From positions 1 to 6,330 of the forward strand of contig RFZT01000148.1 of NCBI GenBank assembly GCA_009920585.1: DNA of 6,330 bases, read 5' to 3'. A program made the position numbers and the translations under genes. This document shows, one piece after another, positions 1 through 5,592 of this stretch. Each line of letters opens with the position of its first letter. Positions within the stretch are counted from its first letter, which is position 1. This stretch comes from a bacterium (GTDB taxonomy: Bacteria; Verrucomicrobiota; Verrucomicrobiia; Chthoniobacterales; Terrimicrobiaceae). Below the pieces are notes generated by a model, which was given only the letters and a program-made list of their open reading frames with translations, made no database searches and had not been told where the DNA came from.

Positions 1-2
1 TC

Positions 3-401
3 GAACTCGCTACAAATACGGAAACGCAAACCGGCACGGACACATCAAAAGCTGTGACGCCTGCATCGCTGACGAGCCGCACAGCCACAGACGCACGGGC
101 TGGCATCGTGGAGCTGGCAACCAACACAGAAACCCAAACTGGCACGGATGCCACAAAAGCTGTCACACCTGCATCGCTGGCTTCTCTCACGGCAAACGAT
201 ACGCGATCAGGCCTCGTCGAACTCGCCACAAACACGGAAACGCAAACAGGGACAGACTCGACCCGCGCAGTCACGCCTGCATCACTGGCAAGCCGCACGG
301 CCACCGACGCACGTGCAGGGATCGTCGAACTTGCAGATAACGCTGAAACGCAGGCAGGGACAGACTCGACCCGCGCCGTGACACCTGCGAGCCTCGCCAG
401 C
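3..401 (+). repeat. Four tandem 108-bp tail-fibre repeat units
   Basis: Units begin at 3, 111, 219 and 327, each with the codons for E-L-A, giving an exact 108-bp (36-codon) period; the fourth is cut short by the collar domain. Units 3 and 4 share an identical 22-base stretch (247-268 and 355-376). The array probably continues upstream. The period is a multiple of three, so gain or loss of a unit would keep the frame and change only shaft length. Confidence 0.9.
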
Positions 402-959
402 GCGAGCGCCCTATTTGTTCCGCCTGGAGCCGTCATGCAATTTGCTATGACCAACGCGCCGAGCGGTTGGCTCGCTGCCAACGGCCAAACGATTGGCAAT
501 GCATCAAGTGGATCCAATTTTTCAAGCGCAATTTACTCCGATCTCTTTGCAGTGCTCTGGACAAATTGGAGCAACACCCTCCTGCCAATCCTCACCAGCA
601 CAGGCGTCACATCATCACGAGGGACATCAGCGTCAGCCGATTTTGCAGCTAACAAACGCCTCCCACTCCCCGACCTGCGCGGATATTTTATTCGCGGAAG
701 CGGAACAAATTCAGACAACACGGCATCGGGAACTTTTGGAACAAAGCAGGCGGATGCTCTTAAATCTCACTCGCATGGCTATTCAAAAACAACCCCAAAC
801 GGTGACGGCTCTTTAGGTCTGGTGTCTTCATCAACAATTTCAAACACTGAAAACGGAGTAACTGTAACGGACAACACTGCAACTGGTGACGCATCAACTG
901 GCGCAAGTTCTGAAACTCGTCCAAAAAACATCGCCCTCCTCTACTGCATCAAAATCTAA
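3..959 (+). CDS. H: Tail fibre protein with tail-fibre repeats and tail-collar domain (5' partial)
   Basis: This is the receptor-binding side fibre of the tail, 318 residues visible. The frame is open to the window edge and already inside a repeat at base 3, so the true start is upstream; the GTG at 54 lies within a repeat and is not a credible start. The N-terminal part is about four 36-residue units of the phage tail-fibre repeat type (ELATNTETQTGTD, then AVTPASLAS). A phage tail-collar domain follows from about base 411, with GAVMQF, PSGWLAANGQ and PDLRGYFIRG. An HSH motif lies at 768-776; HxH motifs bind metal in the T4 gp37 tip, and a similar role here is inference. The C-terminus ETRPKNIALLYCIKI is typical of collar-type fibres. 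It corresponds in position to P2 H, just before the sheath gene. The tip coding region is less GC-rich than the repeats. Fibres of this kind are usually trimeric. Confidence 0.9.
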   Translation, partial: ELATNTETQTGTDTSKAVTPASLTSRTATDARAGIVELATNTETQTGTDATKAVTPASLASLTANDTRSGLVELATNTETQTGTDSTRAVTPASLASRTATDARAGIVELADNAETQAGTDSTRAVTPASLASASALFVPPGAVMQFAMTNAPSGWLAANGQTIGNASSGSNFSSAIYSDLFAVLWTNWSNTLLPILTSTGVTSSRGTSASADFAANKRLPLPDLRGYFIRGSGTNSDNTASGTFGTKQADALKSHSHGYSKTTPNGDGSLGLVSSSTISNTENGVTVTDNTATGDASTGASSETRPKNIALLYCIKI

Positions 960-1033
960 GGAACTCACCGCAGAAGACACCCACACGCGATCCACGCACA
1001 CTCACACACGAAACCGCAACCCATTAAAAACCC
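960..1033 (+). other. A/C-rich spacer before the sheath gene
   Basis: This 74-nt gap is the largest gene-free stretch in the window. 59 of the 74 bases are A or C, with CACACG-like runs and only 5 T, so the transcript should be nearly unstructured. I see no hairpin terminator, no SD before the sheath ATG, and no convincing -35/-10 pair. In P2 the late FETUD operon starts in this area from an Ogr-dependent promoter, but I found no TGT-N12-ACA element at a fitting place. A promoter here is possible but not shown. Confidence 0.5.
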
Positions 1034-2140
1034 ATGCCACAATATTTACACGGCGTCGAAGTTCAAGAAATCACAGGCGGGCCACGCCCGATCAAAACCC
1101 TCTCATCGAGCGTCATTGGCCTCGTCGGCTCAGGCACAACACATGCAGATTTCCCGTTAAACACGCCCGTCCTTGTCACATCTCCCACGGGAGTCTCGAC
1201 CAAACTGGGCGCAACCAGCTATCTCGGTAAGGCCATTGAAGCTATTTATAAACAAACAGGTGCAGTGGTCGTCGTCGTGCGGGTTGCTTCCGCATCCGAT
1301 GTCCCTGGAAGCGCAAGCCTCCTCACAGGGGTTCACGCCCTGCGCAAAGCGCAATCAGAACTCAATGTCACACCACGCCTCATCGTTGCCGAAGGCGCTT
1401 ATTCGGTAAATATAATCGATGACGTAAAAGCCGTTGCCTCAGCGCTCCGCGCCGTTGCTGTCGCTGGACTTGTTTCTCAAGTTTCCCAATTAGACACCTC
1501 CACGGAGGCATCTGCATGGGTCACAGCAAACGGCAACGACCGAGTTTACGGCCTCTGGCCAGCAGTAAACAGCGGTGAGGACCCGGCCCCTTATGTGGCC
1601 GGTGTCATGGCTCGTATAGACAACGAGCGCGGGTTTTGGTGGTCGCCATCGAACAACGAAGTTTTTGGAATCGAGAAAATTGATAAGCCGGTGGATTTCG
1701 TCCTCGGCGATACGTCATCCCTGGCCAATGTGCTCAACATGGGGAATGTCGCAACATTCATCCGCTCCGGTGGATTCCGCCTCTGGGGAAATCAAACAGG
1801 CAGCACTGATACAAAATACCAATTCGTGAATGTCCGCCGCACAGCGGATTTGATTTTCGACAGCCTCCAACGCGCTCACCTATGGGCAGTGGATCGCCTC
1901 ATCAGCAAGACCTACCTCGAAGATGTCACGGAAAGCGTCAACGCCTACCTCGCCAGCCTCAAGAACCAAGGCGCAATCCTTGGGGGCAAATGCTGGGCCG
2001 ATCCCGATCTAAACACCCCGGCGAACATCCAGCTCGGCAAAGTTTATTTCAACTTCGATTTCACGCCGCCTTATCCAGCCGAGCACATCACTTTCCGTGG
2101 CGAGCTAACCAACGAATACCTCACCGAAATCCTCAACTAA
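1034..2140 (+). CDS. FI: Contractile tail sheath protein (gpFI-like)
   Basis: It polymerises around the tail tube and contracts to drive the tube through the cell envelope. The 368 residues align by eye with P2 gpFI (about 396). The N-terminus MPQYLHGVEVQEI resembles the P2 start, then FPLNTPVLVT at 40-49. The conserved C-terminal half has FIRSGGFRLWGN (242-253), RTADLIFDSLQRAHLWAVD (269-287), then KVYFNFDFTP (336-345) near the end. This matches the phage tail sheath family (Phage_sheath_1). It is somewhat shorter than P2 gpFI, apparently mostly through a shortened segment around residues 85-115. The ATG at 1034 is chosen because the homologous N-terminus begins there; no SD precedes it. The tube gene follows after 9 nt. 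Confidence 0.95.
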   Translation: MPQYLHGVEVQEITGGPRPIKTLSSSVIGLVGSGTTHADFPLNTPVLVTSPTGVSTKLGATSYLGKAIEAIYKQTGAVVVVVRVASASDVPGSASLLTGVHALRKAQSELNVTPRLIVAEGAYSVNIIDDVKAVASALRAVAVAGLVSQVSQLDTSTEASAWVTANGNDRVYGLWPAVNSGEDPAPYVAGVMARIDNERGFWWSPSNNEVFGIEKIDKPVDFVLGDTSSLANVLNMGNVATFIRSGGFRLWGNQTGSTDTKYQFVNVRRTADLIFDSLQRAHLWAVDRLISKTYLEDVTESVNAYLASLKNQGAILGGKCWADPDLNTPANIQLGKVYFNFDFTPPYPAEHITFRGELTNEYLTEILN

Positions 2141-2149
2141 AATCCGACC

Positions 2150-2659
2150 ATGGCAACCGCATCGAACATCCTCAAAAATTTCAACCTCTACGTTGACGGG
2201 CGCGGCTTCGCGGGCGTCTGCGACGAACTGCAACTCCCCACCCTCGGCCTCGTGGTCGAAGATTTCCGCGCTGGCGGCATGGATGCCTCCGTGGCTGTGG
2301 AAATGGGACAGGAGAAAATGGAAGCCTCCTTCACGCTTTCAGGCTACGAGGAAAATGTCCTCAACCTCTGGGGAGTCGGACAAGGCCAGACCGTGCCACT
2401 CGTGGCCCGTGGCGCTCTCGAAAGCCTCGATGGTTCAGTGACGCCCGTTGTCGTCTACATGACGGGAACCATCCGCACGGTGGAACCAGGAGCTTGGAAG
2501 GCTGGCGAGAAATCAACTCTAAAATTTGCAATGGACCTCCGCTCTTACAAATACACGCAAGCCGGACGAACCATCAACGAGATCGACATCCCAAACATGA
2601 TCCGAGTCGTGAACGGAACCGACCGCCTCGCGGCACAACGCAACGCACTCGGCATTTAA
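2150..2659 (+). CDS. FII: Major tail tube protein (gpFII-like)
   Basis: It forms the inner tube through which DNA passes, or the killing needle of a tailocin. The 169 residues are close to P2 gpFII (about 172). Conserved features are NLYVDGRGFAG (12-22), LPTL (29-32), FRAGGMDASVAVEMG (39-53), FTLSGYE near 61-67, and the C-terminal block NEIDIPNMIRVVNGTDRLA followed by AQRNALGI. The N-terminal glycine-rich GGMD region and the C-terminal IDIxNMxxVVNG stretch are hallmarks of the P2 FII family. It starts 9 nt after the sheath stop with no SD, so it is probably translated by coupling. Tube and sheath subunits are needed in equal numbers, which fits adjacency in one transcript. Confidence 0.95.
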   Translation: MATASNILKNFNLYVDGRGFAGVCDELQLPTLGLVVEDFRAGGMDASVAVEMGQEKMEASFTLSGYEENVLNLWGVGQGQTVPLVARGALESLDGSVTPVVVYMTGTIRTVEPGAWKAGEKSTLKFAMDLRSYKYTQAGRTINEIDIPNMIRVVNGTDRLAAQRNALGI

Positions 2660-2662
2660 AGC

Positions 2663-2926
2663 ATGGCTGCCAAAAAATCCACCGTGGAAATCGACCTTGA
2701 TTTCCCGATCAAGATCGAAGGCGTCGAATGCCGGCGCCTCACCCTCCGCAGGCCAAAGGTGGGCGACCTCCTCGCAGCAGAGGAGGGGAGCAAGGGCGGT
2801 AGCGACAAAGACACGGAAATCCTGACATTTGCCAACCTCTGCATGGTCACGCCTGCCGAAATTCGCGACCTCGACCTCGGTGATTACAAGAAGCTCCAGA
2901 AAGCCTTTTCAGGTTTTTTAGAATAA
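2663..2926 (+). CDS. E: Tail assembly chaperone gpE
   Basis: The 87-residue product fits P2 gpE (about 91) and the phage tail assembly chaperone family that contains E. It is thought to coat the tape measure protein during tube assembly and is absent from the finished tail. The sequence has an N-terminal basic and acidic stretch (MAAKKSTVEIDLDFPI), RRLTLRRPKVGDLL, TFANLCMVTPAEIRDL and a C-terminal YKKLQKAFSGFLE. It begins 3 nt after the tube stop with no SD. Its last codons, GGT TTT TTA, hold a slippery heptamer, after which only one sense codon remains before TAA. This makes it the 0-frame partner of the E' extension. Confidence 0.9.
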   Translation: MAAKKSTVEIDLDFPIKIEGVECRRLTLRRPKVGDLLAAEEGSKGGSDKDTEILTFANLCMVTPAEIRDLDLGDYKKLQKAFSGFLE

Positions 2927-3048
2927 CGCGGGAGGACGCCATGCGCGGCACTCTCGCACTGGCCAGCCACACCGGGTGGAGCCTCGCAGAGATCAGCGCA
3001 ATGACAGCCGAAGAGCTTGTAGAATGGTGCGGCAAACTCCCTAAATAA
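2663..3048 (+). CDS. E': gpE-E' frameshift fusion, tail assembly chaperone
   Basis: A -1 shift on the T TTT TTA at 2914-2920 joins the first 86 codons of E to a frame read from 2920 (AGA ATA ACG) and ending in TAA at 3046-3048. The fusion is about 128 residues, against roughly 142 for P2 E+E'. The 42 extra residues include LALASHTGWSLAEI and TAEELVEWCGKLPK. This GWS...EL..W pattern is typical of the C-terminal extensions of tail chaperones in P2 and related phages. In P2 the same arrangement is an established programmed -1 frameshift; use here is inferred from heptamer phase, frame openness and motif. The extension ends 1 nt before the tape measure start. A separate start at ATG 2941, giving a 35-residue product, is also possible. 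Confidence 0.85.
2914..2920 (+). promoter_or_regulatory. -1 frameshift slippery heptamer T TTT TTA
   Basis: The six T and one A are in the right phase for an X XXY YYZ site relative to the E frame (GGT TTT TTA GAA TAA). Both tRNAs can re-pair after a one-base slip back. P2 uses a T TTT TTG type site at the same point. The 0-frame stop follows two codons later. Confidence 0.85.
2928..2957 (+). promoter_or_regulatory. Predicted stem-loop downstream of slippery site
   Basis: GCGGGAG at 2928-2934 can pair with CTCTCGC at 2951-2957: seven pairs, one of them G-U, closing a 16-nt loop. Inside the loop, GCC (2938-2940) can pair with GGC (2947-2949). The stem begins 7 nt after the heptamer, within the usual 5-9 nt for frameshift-stimulating structures. 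The pairing was found by hand and its stability was not computed. Confidence 0.5.
2930..2935 (+). promoter_or_regulatory. Strong Shine-Dalgarno GGGAGG before ATG 2941 in the E' frame
   Basis: GGGAGG is followed after 5 nt by ATG at 2941, in the -1 (E') frame. It is the only canonical SD with good spacing that I found in the window. It overlaps the 5' arm of the predicted stem, so it may be hidden unless a ribosome finishing E opens it. It may allow internal initiation of an E' fragment, or it may be chance. Confidence 0.4.
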
Positions 3049-3049
3049 A

Positions 3050-4924
3050 ATGGCGAACGATAAAAAATTCAAAGCAACCATCGAGATCGGCGGGGCCGTT
3101 GCTGGCTCGCTGAAATCGTCGTTTGCAGCGGTCACGGGCAACACGAAGATTCTCGGCACTTCGATGTCGCAGCTAAAATCTCGCATGAAGGAGATCGGCG
3201 CGGCAATGAAAGCCTCCGGTGCAGATACCGTCACCCTCGGCAAAGAACTCGCCAAACTACAACGCAAAGCCGACTCCACCCGCAAAGTCATGGACTCGTG
3301 GGGCAAGATCAAACCCATCGGAGACAATTTTCAGACCGTTCTCAAGCGCACCGCAGGCGGATTCGTGGCCATCGGCGTAGCCGCAGCAGCGGCAAGCGCA
3401 GCTGTGTGGAAACTCGGAACCGGCTTCGGTAATTTCGCCGACTCCGCAGCGGAAGGCGCAGCGACCCTCGGAACTGATACGAATTTCCTCCTCTCCGTGC
3501 GCTACGCCGCAAGCCAAGTCGGAGCCTCCGCAGAGATGGCTGACAAGGCGCTTTCTGAAATGAACATTCGCCTTGTGGATGCTGGCGAGGATGGCAACAA
3601 GACGGGCGAAGCACTCAGCGAGCTTGGTCTAAACATCGGCAAGCTCCAAAAGATGGACACGGCTTCGCAGTTCGCCACCATCTCACAGGCCTTTTCAAAA
3701 TACACAGGCAGCGTCAACAAGGCAAAACTCGCCACTGAAATATTCGGCAAAGCCGGGCGCAAAATCCCGAACCTCCTCAACCTTGGAAAAGACGGGCTCC
3801 AAGCCTACGCGCAAGCCGCCAACGATGCGGGATATCTTTTAAGCAATTCCGACATGACCATGGGCGATGCGTTCGATGAGGCCATGGGGCAATTCAACCT
3901 CGCCCTCGAAGGTGCTCGCAACATCATCGGGCGCGAAATCCTGCCAGTCATTACCGATTTGATGACCTCTCTCGGCTCATTCATCCGTGAAAACGCGCCC
4001 AACATCAAAAACGTGGCACAAGAATTTGGAAACTGGCTCAAAACTAACGGCCCGATCATAGGCACACAGATCCGCGACATGGCAAAGAGCCTGGTCGAAA
4101 TGGGCAAAGCCGCTTGGCCGTTCATCGAATCGGTCGGAGGCGTCAAAGCCGTGCTGACCGGAATCGCCGCCGTTGCCTTTGCGCCAGCAATCGCCGCTGT
4201 GGTCTCGCTTGGCGCATCTATTGTGATTGCTACACCAAACGTCATCTCACTCACGACAGGACTCTGGGGCATGGCCGCAGCCGCAGCAGGCGGAAGCGCC
4301 GCCCTCTTGCCAATCATCGGCACGGTCGCTGTGGTCGCCGCTGGCGTTGTCGCCCTCGGAAATGCCGTAAAAGAGGTTTCCGAAAATTGGGACGTTTACG
4401 CATGGGCACTCAACGAGGCGTGGACAGCAACAACTGGCTTTATTGCCAACATAGGTGGCGTTGTCGGTAAATGGGTCACTGATACCAATATCGCAATCTC
4501 TAACTTTGGCGTCAGCATATACGACAGCATCGCAGGATCATTTGACCGGCTCACAGGCAAGATCGGCGCGTGGTTCTCATGGGTGCGAGATAAATTCGTT
4601 GGCCTCGGAAGCTCAATCAAAGGCGTTTTTACCGGAGGTGACTCACCAGCACCTATTGCAGGAGCACGCGCAGCAGGCGGCCCCGTCTATTCTGGAAAAA
4701 ACTACCTCGTCGGAGAGCGTGGCCCCGAAATCTTCTCGCCCTCATCCTCCGGCTCGATCATCCCCAATCACCGCGCAGGAGGAAACGTGAGCAACGACAA
4801 CCGCACCATCACCATCAACATCACGGCCTCGCCCGGCATGAACGAGCGCACGCTTGCCGACCTTGTTCTCGCTCGCCTCGATGGACGCCAAGCCGCCCTC
4901 GCCGGCGGAGCACTCTACGACTAA
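3050..4924 (+). CDS. T: Tail tape measure protein (gpT-like)
   Basis: It sets tail length and occupies the tube lumen until injection. It has 624 residues, shorter than P2 gpT (about 815). The N-terminal part (about 40-80) is charged and helical. A hydrophobic stretch follows at about 102-122. The block around 225-265, with IFGKAGRKIPNLLNLG and GLQAYAQAANDAG, is typical of the phage minor tail/TP901 tape measure core. Long hydrophobic alanine/valine segments at about 363-440 may insert in the membrane during injection. The C-terminus has AAGGPVYSGKNYLVGERGPE, a very common tape measure ending motif, then SGSIIPN. The position between the E/E' chaperones and U supports the call. ATG 3050 lies 1 nt after the E' stop and 124 nt after the E stop, with no SD. 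Confidence 0.93.
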   Translation: MANDKKFKATIEIGGAVAGSLKSSFAAVTGNTKILGTSMSQLKSRMKEIGAAMKASGADTVTLGKELAKLQRKADSTRKVMDSWGKIKPIGDNFQTVLKRTAGGFVAIGVAAAAASAAVWKLGTGFGNFADSAAEGAATLGTDTNFLLSVRYAASQVGASAEMADKALSEMNIRLVDAGEDGNKTGEALSELGLNIGKLQKMDTASQFATISQAFSKYTGSVNKAKLATEIFGKAGRKIPNLLNLGKDGLQAYAQAANDAGYLLSNSDMTMGDAFDEAMGQFNLALEGARNIIGREILPVITDLMTSLGSFIRENAPNIKNVAQEFGNWLKTNGPIIGTQIRDMAKSLVEMGKAAWPFIESVGGVKAVLTGIAAVAFAPAIAAVVSLGASIVIATPNVISLTTGLWGMAAAAAGGSAALLPIIGTVAVVAAGVVALGNAVKEVSENWDVYAWALNEAWTATTGFIANIGGVVGKWVTDTNIAISNFGVSIYDSIAGSFDRLTGKIGAWFSWVRDKFVGLGSSIKGVFTGGDSPAPIAGARAAGGPVYSGKNYLVGERGPEIFSPSSSGSIIPNHRAGGNVSNDNRTITINITASPGMNERTLADLVLARLDGRQAALAGGALYD

Positions 4925-4927
4925 ACC

Positions 4928-5377
4928 ATGGCTAACGACACCATGCTCGCTCTTGGCTCTTTCCGGTTCTCGATTTCGACTGCCGCATATCAGCAGTTGG
5001 AGCGGCAAAGCTCCTATAAGTGGGAGGAGGTGGAGCGATTCGGCCAAGCCCCGCTCATGCAGTATTGTGGCTACGACTCCGAGACCATCAGCCTGCAAGG
5101 AACGATCCTCCCGGAATACAAAGGCGGGCTTGGTCAAATGTCGCAAATGCGCATCCAAGCAGCTCGCGGAATCCCATTGCCTCTTGTCACAGGGACCGGA
5201 TTTTTCTTTGGGCTGTGGGTCATCGAGGCAATAAACGAAGCGCAAGAGATTTTCTGGAGCAACGGCCAACCCCGCAAAATCGGTTTCCAAATCGCGCTCA
5301 AAAAATACGACAAGATTTCTTTGAAAATTGGACCATTCAACGTCAGCACATCCGGGCTCTTAGGATCGCTCCAATGA
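4928..5377 (+). CDS. U: Tail protein gpU
   Basis: The 149 residues resemble P2 gpU (about 159). Shared features are MLALGSFRFS near the start, Y-KW at 30-32, LPEYKGG (61-67), MRIQAARG (74-81), GTGFFFGLWVIE (89-100) and NGQPRKIGF (112-120). In R-type pyocins the equivalent protein sits in the inner baseplate/tube-initiation region; a similar place here is inferred. P2 gpU begins almost directly at MLALG, so ATG 4943 is an alternative start five codons downstream. ATG 4928 is kept because it follows the T stop by 3 nt. No close SD is seen; a GGAG lies about 18 nt upstream. The 3' end overlaps X by an ATGA. Confidence 0.92.
   Translation: MANDTMLALGSFRFSISTAAYQQLERQSSYKWEEVERFGQAPLMQYCGYDSETISLQGTILPEYKGGLGQMSQMRIQAARGIPLPLVTGTGFFFGLWVIEAINEAQEIFWSNGQPRKIGFQIALKKYDKISLKIGPFNVSTSGLLGSLQ
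5362..5365 (+). promoter_or_regulatory. Possible weak ribosome binding site for X
   Basis: AGGA lies 8 nt before ATG 5374, inside the 3' end of U. It is one of few SD-like motifs at a sensible distance from a start in this window. The ATGA overlap could suffice for coupling without it. Confidence 0.3.
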
Positions 5378-5589
5378 ACGTTTATCAAACAAAACAGGGC
5401 GATATGCTCGACGAAATCTGCCATCGGCATTACGGCAGCACCTACGGCCAACAGGTCGAGACCGTCCTCGAGGTCAACCGCTCGCTTCGCCTGGCTGAAC
5501 AAGGCCCATATCTGCCCGCTGGCATATATATCGTCCTGCCAATCATCGAAGCGCCAAAGGCAAAAGAAACGGTCAGCCTTTTCTCGTAG
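5374..5589 (+). CDS. X: Tail protein X (LysM-like, gpX)
   Basis: This 71-residue protein matches P2 gpX (about 67): QGDMLDEICHRHYG (8-21), ETVLEVN (29-35), GPYLPAG then IVLP, and ETVSLF at the end. The Phage Tail Protein X family has a LysM-like fold; in R-type pyocins the equivalent acts as a small inner-baseplate connector near the hub. The true start is ATG 5374, overlapping the U stop (ATGA). The same frame is open upstream to 5020, but the extra residues have no similarity to X and overlap U almost completely. The D gene follows after 3 nt. Confidence 0.93.
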   Translation: MNVYQTKQGDMLDEICHRHYGSTYGQQVETVLEVNRSLRLAEQGPYLPAGIYIVLPIIEAPKAKETVSLFS

Positions 5590-5592
5590 GCC

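Noticed and set aside
54..56. GTG as the start of the fibre gene
   Set aside because: It is a Val codon inside the AVTPAS repeat motif, and the frame with repeat sequence continues upstream to base 3.
3..401. Tandem repeats as a CRISPR array
   Set aside because: The repeats are contiguous, 108 bp, diverged at codon level and translated; there are no spacers.
850..1033. P2-type Ogr-dependent late promoter (TGT-N12-ACA) or a sigma-70 promoter before the sheath gene
   Set aside because: No TGT-N12-ACA match found by eye; the TTAAAA near 1024 is too close to the ATG and lacks a -35 partner.
960..1033. Terminator between fibre and sheath
   Set aside because: The segment is A/C-rich, cannot form a G+C stem, and has no T tract.
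2884..3327. 147-codon open frame on the - strand across E' and the start of T
   Set aside because: The + strand here carries the E' frame and the tape measure N-terminus; no motif on the - strand.
3805..4323. 172-codon open frame on the - strand
   Set aside because: Antisense to the tape measure core; low-complexity Ala/Ser/Pro composition mirrors the Ala-rich + strand protein.
4742..5290. 182-codon open frame on the - strand
   Set aside because: Antisense to the end of T and most of U, with no recognisable motif.
5020..5373. N-terminal extension of the X frame
   Set aside because: It overlaps U almost fully and is unlike any gpX; the X homology begins exactly at ATG 5374.
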